From contig JAEXCG010000013.1 of the NCBI GenBank assembly GCA_023402355.1, positions 1 through 44,231 of the forward strand: a DNA stretch of 44,231 nucleotides, read 5' to 3'. How positions within the stretch are numbered: the first letter of the stretch is position 1; each line of letters starts with the position of its first letter. The position numbers and the translations under genes were made by a program. Source of the stretch: Bacillota bacterium. GTDB taxonomy: Bacteria > Bacillota > Clostridia > Christensenellales > Aristaeellaceae. This document shows, in pieces, positions 16,048 to 24,329 of this stretch. The notes under the pieces are model-generated. The model made no database searches, was not told the DNA's origin, and worked only from the letters and a program-made list of their open reading frames with translations.

Positions 16048-17580
16048 TCATCCGCCCCAATACTTTTCGTCGATGCTGCGGTAGCGCACGGCCTCCGCGA
16101 TGTGCGCGGCGGTAATGTCCGTGGCCGCGAGGTCCGCGATGGTGCGCGCGACCTTGAGCACGCGGCTGTAAGCGCGCATGGACAGCTTGTACTTCTGCAC
16201 CGCCCGGTGCAAAAGCTCCTTTGCGTCCGCGCCGAGCGGGCAGTAGCGCTCGAGCTGCCCGGCGGAAAGCTGCGCGTTGCAGCCGATGCCTTCGCCCGCG
16301 TAGCGCTCGCCCTGCACCCGGCGCGCCGCCTCCACCCGCGCGCGCACCGCGGCGGAGGATTCCTCCCGCGCGCCGCCCGCGATGTCCGCGACGGGCACGG
16401 AGGCAACTTCCAGCTGCATGTCGATGCGGTCCAGCAGCGGGCCCGACACGCGGTCCAGATACCTGCGAATCTCGCGCTGCGTGCAGCGGCACTGCTGGTC
16501 CTCCGCTCCGTAGTGCCCGCAGGGGCAGGGGTTCATCGCCGCCACCAGCATCACCCGCGCGGGGTAGCGCGCCTGCGCCGCCACGCGCACCACGGAGACG
16601 AAGCCGTCCTCCAGGGGCTGGCGCATCGCCTCCAGCGCGGCGCGGTTGTACTCCGGCAGCTCGTCCAGGAAGAGCACCCCGCCCGAGGCGAGGCTGATCT
16701 CGCCCGGGCGCGCCTTGGGGCCGCCGCCCACCAGCGCGGCGGCGGAGGCGGTGTGGTGCGGCGCGCGGAACGGCCGCTCGCGCAGCAGTCCCTCGCCCGG
16801 CGCGAGCTGGCCCGCGGCGGAGTGGATGCGCGTGGCCTCCAGCGCTTCCTCGAACGTCATGTCCGGCAAAATGCCCGGCAGGCAGCGCGCGAGCATGGTC
16901 TTGCCCGCGCCCGGCGGGCCGACCATCAGCACGTTGTGCCCGCCCGCGGCCGCGATCTCCAGGGCGCGCTTGGCGCTGCGCTGGCCGCGCACGGCGGACA
17001 GGTCCTGCGCGGGCCTGCGCTCCGTGAGCAGCCGCTCGTAGGGCACGGGCACGATCGGCTCGACCGGCTTTGCGCCCGTCACGTGATCGACCGCCTGACG
17101 CAGCGATTCCACCGGGACGATGCGGATGCCGTCCACGCAGGCGACCTCCTGCGCGTTTTCCGCGGGGATCATCGCCTCGCGGCAGCCCAGGGCCCGCGCG
17201 CCGATCACCATCGGCAGCGCGCCGCGCACCTGCGTCACCCGCCCGCCCAGCGCGAGCTCGCCCAGCACGATTCGCCCCGAGAGGCCCGCGCCGTCGATCT
17301 GGCCGGAGGCGGCCAGCAGCGAAAGCGCGATGGACAGGTCGTAGGCCGGCCCCTCCTTCTTCACGTCCGCCGGGGCCAGGTTGACCGTCGTGCGCGCGAT
17401 GGGAAACGTAAAGCCCGTCTGCTGCATCGCCGCGCGCACGCGCTCCCGCGCCTCGCGCACGGCCGCGTCCGGCAGACCGACCAGCTCGAACATCGGCAGC
17501 CCGTCCGCGACGTACGCCTCCACCGTCACGGGAAAGCCGTCGATGCCGGCGAGACCAAAGCTCTGTACTTGCGAAAGCAC
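16048..17580 (-). CDS. comM: YifB/ComM family Mg-chelatase-like AAA+ ATPase
   Basis: Hexameric helicase related to ComM, which promotes branch migration when transformed DNA is integrated. 510 residues: an N-terminal ChlI/Lon-like domain ('GLPDAAVREARERVRAA'), Walker A 'GPPGAGKT', Walker B 'GVLFLDELPE', a zinc-binding cysteine cluster ('NPCPCGHYG...CRC') and a C-terminal Mg-chelatase segment ('YSRVLKVARTIADL'). GTG at 17580 was chosen: GGGAGGG lies 6 nt upstream and the protein then begins MLSQVQSFGL, as in the family. An in-frame ATG at 17604 would add eight poorly conserved residues. Confidence 0.93.
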   Translation of the reverse strand: MLSQVQSFGLAGIDGFPVTVEAYVADGLPMFELVGLPDAAVREARERVRAAMQQTGFTFPIARTTVNLAPADVKKEGPAYDLSIALSLLAASGQIDGAGLSGRIVLGELALGGRVTQVRGALPMVIGARALGCREAMIPAENAQEVACVDGIRIVPVESLRQAVDHVTGAKPVEPIVPVPYERLLTERRPAQDLSAVRGQRSAKRALEIAAAGGHNVLMVGPPGAGKTMLARCLPGILPDMTFEEALEATRIHSAAGQLAPGEGLLRERPFRAPHHTASAAALVGGGPKARPGEISLASGGVLFLDELPEYNRAALEAMRQPLEDGFVSVVRVAAQARYPARVMLVAAMNPCPCGHYGAEDQQCRCTQREIRRYLDRVSGPLLDRIDMQLEVASVPVADIAGGAREESSAAVRARVEAARRVQGERYAGEGIGCNAQLSAGQLERYCPLGADAKELLHRAVQKYKLSMRAYSRVLKVARTIADLAATDITAAHIAEAVRYRSIDEKYWGG

Positions 17581-17676
17581 GTCCGTCCCTCCCCCGCCCC
17601 GCATGGGACGTCTTCATCTTTGGACATTGTACATCATGCCCGCGCCTTTTAGCAAGGGGAACGGCGGGGACAATCT

Positions 17677-17708
17677 AATCCCCTCCGGCCGCGCGGCCGG
17701 AGGGGATT
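17677..17708 (-). terminator. Perfect GC-rich palindrome after the GT-C fusion gene
   Basis: AATCCCCTCCGGCCGC followed directly by its reverse complement, 5 nt after the stop codon of the 1315-residue gene. The T-tract on the minus strand is weak (ATTAGATTG), but the position fits an intrinsic terminator that separates this gene from yifB. Confidence 0.65.
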
Positions 17709-17712
17709 TTCA

Positions 17713-20700
17713 TCAGTACCAGAGCCAGTTTTTAAACCAGGCGGCGGCCTCCATCCACGTGCGCGAAACCGTGAGGCCGGAAATCGCCGGGTAGAAGAGC
17801 ACGAACAGCGCCGCCGCGAGGGCCAAATGCAGCCCGATCGCCGCGTAGCCCATCTCCTTTTGCTTCCACTTCACCGTCCGCCATACCTGCGCCGTGCACA
17901 GGATGATGAACGGCACGCTCGGGAAGTAGTGATAGATGAACGTCGAGCGCGGCACCAGCACCCAGGGCAGGTACTGCGACAGAAAGCCGATGGCGAGGAA
18001 GGGCAGCGCCCGGTCCACCGGGCGGTCGTCCCCGTAGCCGACGAGCGGGGAGACGCCCTTCTTCCAGACCGTGCGCAAAAGCACGAACAGCACCGCGGCC
18101 AGGCCCGCCCACCAGACGGCGGGATTGCCCATCGCATAGATGACCGAGGCCGTGCCCGGCGCCTTGAAGGGCGCGTCGTAATACCACATCGGCTTCATGA
18201 TGAGCGGCCACTGCCACCACGGGGACTTGAAGAAGTGATCGTCCACCAGCTTGCTGTGGTAGCTGTACATCGACACCTGCGTATCCCAGATGCGCGAAAG
18301 CGTCACCGGGCCGTCCGGCGCGAGCTGCGGGATGTAGCACAGGCAGTACACGACCAGCGGCAGCGCGACGAAGAAGACGAAGCACAGCGCGACGGTGATG
18401 AGCGCATAGCGCGGGAAGGCGTCCGCCGCGCGCTTGAACCGCACATCCTCCGTCTCGTGCGCGCGCGCCCACTGCGCCTGACGCCAGAGCTGATAGAGCC
18501 TGATGAAGAACAGCAGCGCGAGCCCCGCCGCCGCGTACATGCCGGTCCACTTGCTGGAGACGGCCAGCGCCATGAAGACGCCCGAAAGCCCCAGCGGGAG
18601 GAGCGTGCGCGTGAACTTCTGGCAATAGAAGCTCATCTGCGTCCAGCGCAGCATGCAAAGGTACATCGCCATGATGAACAGCACCACGAAGGTGTCGATG
18701 GTCGCGATGCGCGTCTGCGTGAAGTGCATGCAGTCCAGCGCCAGCAGGGCCGTCGCGTAAAACGCCGGGGCCGTACGCCGGAAGAGCTGCTTGCCCAAAA
18801 GGTACATCACCGGCAGCATCAGGATGCCCGACACCGTGCCCGCAAAGCGCCAGCCGAACGGCGTCATGCCGAAAAGATGGATGCACAGCGCCATCAGCAG
18901 CTTGCCCAGCGGCGGGTGCGTCCACTCGAACGTGTGCAGCCCGTGCAGGTGCTCGTAGCCCGTGCGCGCGTGGTAGATCTCGTCGAAGTACGTGCCGTTC
19001 AAATACGAGGGCAGGTCCGGCACGGTGTCCTGCTCGTCGACGAGCAGGGCCGCGTCCTGCGCGCGCCCCTGTGCGCCGCCGGTGAGGCTGACGCCGGCCA
19101 CGGGCAGCACCGCGTGGTCCGCGGCATTCAGGAAGCCGACCTCCCCGATCACCGCCCCCGCGCCCTCCATGGTCAGGCGCACGTAGCGACCCGTGAAGGC
19201 CCGCATCTCGCCCGTCCACTTCGTCTCGTCCTCCGAGTTGACGTAGGGCTTGCAGTGGGCGATCCACAGGAAGCATTCGCCCTCGTTCATGAGCTCCTCG
19301 TCCGACCAGTTCACGCCGTCCTCGCTCACGCTGATCGTGTAGGACGGGTCGGAGATGCCCACGTAGACGTAGACGTTGAAGTCCTCGCGCACCTGCCCCA
19401 AGTCGAAGACGACCTGTTCGCCCGCCGTGCTGGACTGCCAGAGCGTCTGCGGCGCTTTGGTGGAGCCGAGATTCACGAAGGCCACCGCCGCGTAGGCGAG
19501 CGTGACGCCGAGCATCAGCGCCCAGTCGCGCGCGCGCATGTGCAGCCCCGCGTCGGGCGCCTTGAGCAGCGCGTCCCGCATGCGCATGTCCTCGGGCGAT
19601 TCCTTGCCGTCCTCCGGCGCGCCGCCCGCCTCCGCGTTCTCCAGAGGCGCGGGCTCCATCGCCCGATCCCGCATGCAGTGATCCCAGGCCGTCCAGACCT
19701 GCACGGCGAGCGCCGCCAGGTTGACCGCGCCCAGCAGATAACCCACCCATTCGTTGGGGGCGATCAGGTGCTCAAAGGCGAGCACCATGCCCGCGTTGAG
19801 CGTAAGCGCCGCGGAATACGCGCCGAACACCCACAGCGTGCGGCGGTCGGGGCGCAGGGCGTAGGCCATCAGCAGCAGGATCAGCGCCGGCATGAGGTAG
19901 CGCTCGTGCATCTTCGGGCCCAGCACGTACAGCGCGCAGAGCAGCAGCGCGCTCGCCTCGAACAGCCCGTCGCCGCGCCGGTCCCTCAGGTACAGGAAGG
20001 CCGCAAAGAGGATGGACAGCGCCATCAGCGCCCAGCCCAGCGCGCTGTAGGAAAGGCCCAGGGGCGAGGCCGCCGCCGCGTCCTTCCAGTTGCCGCCCAG
20101 CAGGAACATCAGGTTGCCCGTGGAGAGCGTGGCGTAGTTGTAGGAGCCCAGCGTCTCCGCGTACTTTTGAATCAGCCAGTCCGCCGGCTGATTGAGCGAA
20201 AACGGCAGGACGATCGCCGCGAAGCAAACGAGCGCGAGCAGCGCGCCCACGCCCATGGAGCGCAGCGTCCGCCGGTCGTCCTCGCTGCGGGCGGCGGCGA
20301 TGCCCTTCAGGAGCACCACGACGCCCAGGGGCGCCAGCATCAGCGCCTGCGGCTTGGTGAGGCAGGCGACGATGTAGACCGGCAGCGCCGCATGCCACCT
20401 GCGCTCTGCCGCGAAGTAGAGCGTGAGCAGCAGCAGCAGCGCCAGCACGGAATCCACCTGGCCCCAGCACGCGCTGACGACCACCGTCGCGGGGTTGAAT
20501 GCGTACAGGCCCGCGAGGATCAGCGCCGTGCGGCTGTCCACCGCGCGGCGCACGCGGAAGGCCGCCGTGGGGCCGTCCCTCCCCTCCACCTGCGCATTGA
20601 CCTTTACGCCCTGCGCCATCCGGTAGAGCACGGCCGCGCCCGCGATGTCGCAGGCGACCGGCACGAATTTTAGCAGCAGCTCCGTATTCGCGCCGCTGTA

Positions 20701-21660
20701 GGGCAAATGAAACGCCTTCATCAAGACGCCGTTTACGAGCAGCACGAGCAGGTATCCCGGCGGATAGTCGCAGAAGTAATCCGGCGAATAGAAGCCCGCC
20801 GGGCCCACTTCCGCCATGCGGAGCGACCACGCGGAAAAGCAGCTCATGTCCACGCCGTAGCCGGGCACGAGCCCCGAAAGCACGAGCCGGATCAGCGCCG
20901 CCATCGTGAGCAGCAATACGAGCACCTTCATCGTCTGGGCGCCCTCGCGCCGCACGCGCAGAAGGCGCATCGAGATCGCGAGCGCCAGGACGTAGAGCAG
21001 CGAAACCACAAACAGCAGGGCGATCATCGACCGGTCCGGCCCCGCCGTCACCGGCACGTCCGTCTCGGGCTCGGGCGTCGCCAGATCGACGTATCCGGCC
21101 CCGGCGGGCACGCTGTCCACCTCGACGAGCGAGACGTCGTCAAACCAGGCCCGGCCCGTGTTTTCCGAGCCGTAGCCGCCCACGCGCGCCATGACGGTGA
21201 CTTCCTTCTGCCCTTTGCCTGTGCGCGCGTACAGCTCCAGCAGCACCCATTCTCCGTCCGTGTCGTGCACGTCGGGCGACGTGCCGTACACGTCCGCAAA
21301 GGACACGTTCGCGCCCTTCCGGCCCTCGCCGCAGTCCTCCGCCTTGACCCAGGCTGAGAGCTTATAATACGTCTGCGGTTTGACCTTGACGGTCTGTTCC
21401 AGGCGCGCGTCGTTCTCCTGCACGTTTTCGACCAGCGCGGATCGCTCGCCCGTGTGCGCGTCCGCGGAGGACTCGATGTACGTCGCGCCCGCGCCGGTCA
21501 CCCACATGCCCTTGATCCAATCGGCCGGCAGCGCGCCGCTCATCTGTTCAAAGCCGCCGTTTGAAAGGAGGTTGTCTTCCGCGAGCGCGCCCGCTCCGAC
21601 GCCAAGCAGGAGCAGGCACGTAAGAAAGAACACCCCGAGACGGTCTATCGCTTTTCGCAT
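17713..21660 (-). CDS. Giant membrane protein: two GT-C glycosyltransferase modules with CBM-like and discoidin-like domains
   Basis: 1315 residues, with the following order visible. Signal peptide (1-27, ending AGALA). A beta-sandwich carbohydrate-binding-like domain (about 28-185; 'NLLSNGGFE' start, 'AWFDDVSLVEV' end, as in CBM4/9-type folds). A first GT-C module (about 215-660) with Asp271 in 'GYGVDMSCFSAW' and 'DYPPGYL'. A charged cytoplasmic linker (665-710). A membrane helix and a discoidin/F5-8-like domain (about 735-850; 'YTISVSEDGVNWS', 'RYVRLTMEG'). A GT39 protein-mannosyltransferase-like module (about 880-1315) with the catalytic-type Asp-Glu pair at 893-894 ('YFDEIYHARTGYE') and 'WTHPPLGK'. 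Such enzymes transfer a sugar from a polyprenyl phosphate to an extracytoplasmic acceptor; acceptor and sugar are unknown. It interrupts the conserved yraN-yifB neighbourhood. Confidence 0.88.
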   Translation of the reverse strand: MRKAIDRLGVFFLTCLLLLGVGAGALAEDNLLSNGGFEQMSGALPADWIKGMWVTGAGATYIESSADAHTGERSALVENVQENDARLEQTVKVKPQTYYKLSAWVKAEDCGEGRKGANVSFADVYGTSPDVHDTDGEWVLLELYARTGKGQKEVTVMARVGGYGSENTGRAWFDDVSLVEVDSVPAGAGYVDLATPEPETDVPVTAGPDRSMIALLFVVSLLYVLALAISMRLLRVRREGAQTMKVLVLLLTMAALIRLVLSGLVPGYGVDMSCFSAWSLRMAEVGPAGFYSPDYFCDYPPGYLLVLLVNGVLMKAFHLPYSGANTELLLKFVPVACDIAGAAVLYRMAQGVKVNAQVEGRDGPTAAFRVRRAVDSRTALILAGLYAFNPATVVVSACWGQVDSVLALLLLLTLYFAAERRWHAALPVYIVACLTKPQALMLAPLGVVVLLKGIAAARSEDDRRTLRSMGVGALLALVCFAAIVLPFSLNQPADWLIQKYAETLGSYNYATLSTGNLMFLLGGNWKDAAAASPLGLSYSALGWALMALSILFAAFLYLRDRRGDGLFEASALLLCALYVLGPKMHERYLMPALILLLMAYALRPDRRTLWVFGAYSAALTLNAGMVLAFEHLIAPNEWVGYLLGAVNLAALAVQVWTAWDHCMRDRAMEPAPLENAEAGGAPEDGKESPEDMRMRDALLKAPDAGLHMRARDWALMLGVTLAYAAVAFVNLGSTKAPQTLWQSSTAGEQVVFDLGQVREDFNVYVYVGISDPSYTISVSEDGVNWSDEELMNEGECFLWIAHCKPYVNSEDETKWTGEMRAFTGRYVRLTMEGAGAVIGEVGFLNAADHAVLPVAGVSLTGGAQGRAQDAALLVDEQDTVPDLPSYLNGTYFDEIYHARTGYEHLHGLHTFEWTHPPLGKLLMALCIHLFGMTPFGWRFAGTVSGILMLPVMYLLGKQLFRRTAPAFYATALLALDCMHFTQTRIATIDTFVVLFIMAMYLCMLRWTQMSFYCQKFTRTLLPLGLSGVFMALAVSSKWTGMYAAAGLALLFFIRLYQLWRQAQWARAHETEDVRFKRAADAFPRYALITVALCFVFFVALPLVVYCLCYIPQLAPDGPVTLSRIWDTQVSMYSYHSKLVDDHFFKSPWWQWPLIMKPMWYYDAPFKAPGTASVIYAMGNPAVWWAGLAAVLFVLLRTVWKKGVSPLVGYGDDRPVDRALPFLAIGFLSQYLPWVLVPRSTFIYHYFPSVPFIILCTAQVWRTVKWKQKEMGYAAIGLHLALAAALFVLFYPAISGLTVSRTWMEAAAWFKNWLWY

Positions 21661-21703
21661 GGTTCAACCTCCCAATGCTGCGGTTATACCCGTATATGAA
21701 CGA

Positions 21704-21714
21704 GGGACGGTCCC
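21704..21714. repeat. Short REP-like palindrome GGGACGGTCCC
   Basis: GGGAC-G-GTCCC lies in the 66-bp gap between yraN and the GT-C fusion gene. The same core is familiar from intergenic palindromes in Clostridia, but only one copy was noticed here. Confidence 0.4.
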
Positions 21715-21726
21715 CAAATCATCCCG

Positions 21727-22077
21727 TCAGGGCGTGAAATCGAACGCCGCCGGGATGTGATGGACATGCCCTTCCTGTATTTCCACCACGTCGAAGCGCA
21801 CGGGCACGTCCACGCTGCCCGTGGAGACAAGGTAGGAGAGCGCGGCCCGCGAGATGCGCGCGCGCTTTTTCGCGTCCACCGCCTCGCGGCCCAGGCCCAT
21901 GCGCGCGCCCGTGCGCAGCTTGACCTCCACGAAGACGAGGTAGCGCCCGTCGCGCATGACGAGGTCGATCTCCGCCCCCGCCCCGCGCACGTTGCGCGCG
22001 ACCTCGGTCATGCCGCGCGCCTCAAGGTAGGAAAGGGCCTGTTCCTCGCCGCGCGTTCCCAGCGCGCGCCGGTTCAC
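21727..22077 (-). CDS. yraN: YraN/UPF0102 family endonuclease-like protein
   Basis: 116-residue protein with the restriction-endonuclease-like fold of UPF0102: 'GTRGEEQALSYLEARG' (helix 1), then 'NVRGAGAEIDLVMRDGRYLVFVEVKLR', which contains the E-x-D and E-V-K catalytic-type residues (EIDLV, FVEVK). The cellular function is unproven; a role in DNA processing is assumed from the fold. The GTG at 22077 overlaps the rnhB stop as GTGA, which sets the start. It follows rnhB as in many Firmicutes. Confidence 0.92.
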   Translation of the reverse strand: MNRRALGTRGEEQALSYLEARGMTEVARNVRGAGAEIDLVMRDGRYLVFVEVKLRTGARMGLGREAVDAKKRARISRAALSYLVSTGSVDVPVRFDVVEIQEGHVHHIPAAFDFTP

Positions 22078-22724
22078 GCCTGCGCCTCCCCGCGCGCGCA
22101 GCGGCCGGCGTCGACGAAGTGGCCGATGAAGCTGCGCCGGTGCTCCGGGCAGGGACCGAACGCCTTGAGCGCCTCGATGTGCGCCTTCGTGCCGTAGCCC
22201 TTGTGCTTTTGAAAGCCGTACTGCGGGTAGCGCTCGTCCAGCTCGCGCATCATGCGATCGCGCGTCACCTTGGCGATAATCGACGCCGCCGCGATGGAGT
22301 AGCACAGCGCGTCGCCGTGTACGATGCCGCGCACCTCGCCGCCGAGGTCGATCTTGTCCACCGCGTCGATCAGGAACAGGTCGCAGGGCGCGCCCTGCGC
22401 CGCGCGCTGCATCGCGCGCTTCGTCGCCTGCAGGATGTTCATCTCGTCGATCTCCTCCGCCGTGGCGATGCCCACGCCCACGAAGAGCGCCGTCTCCCGA
22501 ATGCTTTCAAAGAGCGCCTCGCGCTTCTTTTCCGAGAGCTTCTTGGAATCGTCCACGCCCAGCAGCAGGGGCGCGCCCGGCATCACCACGCAGGCCGCGG
22601 CCACCGGCCCGGCCAGCGGCCCGCGCCCGGCCTCGTCGATGCCCGCGAAGGCGCGGCCCGCCTGCCAGAGCTGCGCGTCAATCTGCGTGATCTCCGTCAG
22701 GCGTTCCCTCGGGTCCTTGCGCAT
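22074..22724 (-). CDS. rnhB: Ribonuclease HII
   Basis: Removes ribonucleotides from DNA and degrades RNA in RNA-DNA hybrids. 216 residues. The acidic metal site is visible as 'GIDEAGRGPLAGPV' (Asp, Glu), 'FLIDAVDKIDL' (Asp) and 'SIIAKVTRDRMM' (Asp), with the GRG loop that reads the ribonucleotide. The start at 22724 lies inside the 3' end of rbgA, giving a 47-nt overlap in a different frame. The stop overlaps yraN. This is a translationally packed segment. Confidence 0.95.
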   Translation of the reverse strand: MRKDPRERLTEITQIDAQLWQAGRAFAGIDEAGRGPLAGPVAAACVVMPGAPLLLGVDDSKKLSEKKREALFESIRETALFVGVGIATAEEIDEMNILQATKRAMQRAAQGAPCDLFLIDAVDKIDLGGEVRGIVHGDALCYSIAAASIIAKVTRDRMMRELDERYPQYGFQKHKGYGTKAHIEALKAFGPCPEHRRSFIGHFVDAGRCARGEAQA

Positions 22725-23655
22725 TTGCAGCCTCCTCCTTTGCCTGTTCCTCGACCGGGTCCGCCTTCGCGCGCGGCGGGCGCACCTGCGGCGGGCGCAC
22801 CTGCGGTGGGCGCTCCTGCGGCGGGTGCTCCAGCGTCATGCGCCCGAGCTTGCCCGCGCGGAATTCGTCCAATACGACCGACGCGCCGCGGTCCGTGTCC
22901 AGCACGCCGCCCGGCAGCAGCCAGCCGCGCCCCCGGCAGGCGTTTTCCAGCAGCGCGAGCCCCTCGCCGTAGGGCTCCTTCAGGCGAAAGCGCTGTATCG
23001 CCGCCTCCGGCGCGCTGCCCATCAGGTCGTCCAGCAGGTGAATCGCGAGCATTTGGTGGTCCACCACCTGATCGCGGATGGTGCCGATGTAGCAGAGCCT
23101 GCGCGCCGCAATCTGGTCGTCCAGGCGCGGCCAGAGCAGGCCGGGCGTGTCCAGCAGCTCCAGATAGGGCGTCACCCGAACCCACTGGTTGGCCCGCGTC
23201 ACGCCGGGGCGGTCCCCCGTCTTGGCGATGGCCCCGCCGTGCAGCCGGTTGATGAACGTGGACTTGCCGACGTTGGGCACGCCCACGACCATCACGCGCA
23301 CCGTCTTTTTGACGCCGCGCGCCGCTTGGCGCGCAACCTCCTCGCGCGCCGCGCGCTCGATGCGGGCAAACACGTCCTTCGCCTTGCCCGAAACCGAGGA
23401 ATAGGCCATGGCCTCTACGCCCCGGCGCGCGAAATGCGAAAGCCACGCGCTGGTGAGCCCCGGCTCGGCCAGGTCGGACTTGTTGAGCACCAGAATGCGC
23501 TTCTTGTTTTTGCAAAGCGCGTCCAGGTCCGGATTGCGGCTGGCGTGCGGCATGCGCGCGTCGCACAGCTCCACCACCACGTCCACGCGGGACAGTTGGT
23601 CGCTCAGCAGCCGTTTGGCGCGCGCCATGTGCCCCGGATACCAGTTGATGGGCAT
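22678..23655 (-). CDS. rbgA: Ribosome biogenesis GTPase RbgA (YlqF)
   Basis: Circularly permuted GTPase needed for late assembly of the 50S subunit. 325 residues. The G motifs appear in permuted order: G4 'LNKSDL', then G1 'GVPNVGKST', then G3 'DTPGLLWP'. The C-terminal ANTAR-like RNA-binding region follows. The start at 23655 has AGGAGG just upstream; 'MPINWYPGHMARAKR' is the usual N-terminus. Compared with typical about 280-residue homologues it has an extra tail of about 45 residues, made of PPQVR/PPQER repeats and then an acidic stretch. The tail overlaps rnhB by 47 nt. Confidence 0.95.
   Translation of the reverse strand: MPINWYPGHMARAKRLLSDQLSRVDVVVELCDARMPHASRNPDLDALCKNKKRILVLNKSDLAEPGLTSAWLSHFARRGVEAMAYSSVSGKAKDVFARIERAAREEVARQAARGVKKTVRVMVVGVPNVGKSTFINRLHGGAIAKTGDRPGVTRANQWVRVTPYLELLDTPGLLWPRLDDQIAARRLCYIGTIRDQVVDHQMLAIHLLDDLMGSAPEAAIQRFRLKEPYGEGLALLENACRGRGWLLPGGVLDTDRGASVVLDEFRAGKLGRMTLEHPPQERPPQVRPPQVRPPRAKADPVEEQAKEEAANAQGPEGTPDGDHAD
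22773..22832 (-). repeat. Four tandem 15-bp units in the rbgA 3' end
   Basis: Four consecutive 15-bp units (plus strand GCGGCGGGCGCACCT and variants) encode proline-rich pentapeptides in the RbgA tail. The two central units differ only by a few substitutions, as expected for slippage-generated repeats. Confidence 0.8.
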
Positions 23656-23707
23656 GGGTCTGCCTCCTTTCACGCCCCGCTTTGGAGGCGATCCCCATAA
23701 TAACCAC

Positions 23708-23737
23708 AAAAGGCCGCAAGCACACGTGCCTGCAGCC
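23708..23737 (-). terminator. Intrinsic terminator between rplS and rbgA
   Basis: Stem GGCTGCAGGCAC / GTGCTTGCGGCC with two G-U pairs, followed by TTTTGTGGTT on the minus strand, 16 nt after the rplS stop. It may lower rbgA expression relative to rplS. Confidence 0.7.
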
Positions 23738-23753
23738 CCTTGAATGCGGAGTC

Positions 23754-24095
23754 TTATCTTTCCTTGATCTTCGCCGCCTTGCCGGACAGACCACGCAGGT
23801 AGTACAGCTTGGCACGGCGAACCTTGCCGCGGCGGATGACCTCGATGCGGTCGACGCGCGGCGAATGCAGCGGGAAGGTACGCTCCACGCCGATGCCGTA
23901 AGAAACGCGGCGGACGGTGAAGGTCTCGCGGACGCTGCCGTTGCGCTTGGCCATGACCGTTCCTTCGAACGCCTGAAGGCGCTCGCGGCTTCCTTCCACG
24001 ACCTTGACGTACACGCGAACGGTGTCGCCAACGCGGAAGTCGGGCCGATCGGTACGGAGCTGCTCACGCTCAATCGAACGGATGATTTCGCTCAT
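23754..24095 (-). CDS. rplS: 50S ribosomal protein L19
   Basis: 113 residues, the usual L19 length. 'PDFRVGDTVRVYVKV', 'RLQAFEGTVMAKRN' and 'HSPRVDRIEVIRRGKVRRAKLYYLRGL' (by parts: HSPRVDRIEV, VRRAKLYYLR) are family hallmarks. L19 sits at the 30S-50S interface. The start at 24095 follows AAAGGAGAA. It has its own promoter and a short hairpin-rich leader. The trmD-rimM-rpsP genes that commonly precede it are not found here, so it is separated from its usual partners. Confidence 0.97.
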   Translation of the reverse strand: MSEIIRSIEREQLRTDRPDFRVGDTVRVYVKVVEGSRERLQAFEGTVMAKRNGSVRETFTVRRVSYGIGVERTFPLHSPRVDRIEVIRRGKVRRAKLYYLRGLSGKAAKIKER

Positions 24096-24120
24096 TGTCA
24101 GTTCTCCTTTCCTCATAGAC

Positions 24121-24176
24121 GTTCGTGCTCGCACAAAAAAGCAGGCGAACAGAGGACCGCCCGTTTAGCACTCGGT
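24121..24176 (-). promoter_or_regulatory. Hairpin-rich rplS leader, candidate L19 autoregulatory element
   Basis: The about 75-nt leader can form a stem GACCG/CGGTC (about 24176-24153) and a second hairpin with GTTCG...TGCT pairing to AGCA...CGAAC (24150-24121). Firmicutes rplS genes are known to carry an L19-binding leader; whether this one matches that consensus was not tested. Confidence 0.45.
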
Positions 24177-24177
24177 C

Positions 24178-24206
24178 ATTATACCATACGGCCCGGCCGT
24201 TGACAA
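24178..24206 (-). promoter_or_regulatory. Sigma-A promoter of rplS
   Basis: TTGTCA (24206-24201) and TATAAT (24183-24178) with a 17-bp spacer, about 80 bp upstream of the L19 start codon. Confidence 0.88.
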
Positions 24207-24240
24207 GCATTTTTTCGCGGTGCGGGCTGTGCCCGCGCCC

Positions 24241-24329
24241 ACATCCGAACGACTGCTTCCGCGCCGAGCGTTTGCGCTCGCGGTCGTCGGGCAGTCCCTA
24301 CATCCGAACGGCCGCTTCCGCGCCGCGCG
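24241..24329. repeat. Two 30-bp direct repeats, 59 bp apart, with a long hairpin
   Basis: 24241-24270 and 24300-24329 match at 27 of 30 positions (ACATCCGAACG.C.GCTTCCGCGCCG.GCG). The first copy is part of an imperfect 46-nt hairpin (24251-24296, outer GACTGC/GCAGTC, inner CGAGCG/CGCTCG). They fill the gap between the SDR gene and the rplS promoter and look like intergenic repeat copies, not coding sequence. Confidence 0.75.

Noticed and set aside
15985..17652. Long open frames on both strands over yifB
   Set aside because: Only the frame read from 17580 carries Walker motifs and the ComM signature; the others are GC-bias shadows.
17827..20673. A 948-codon open frame on the plus strand
   Set aside because: It is antisense to the GT-C fusion gene, arginine- and histidine-rich without recognisable domains, and explained by the high GC third positions of the real gene.
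22773..22832. CRISPR-like repeat array
   Set aside because: The 15-bp units are contiguous, in frame within rbgA, and have no spacers.
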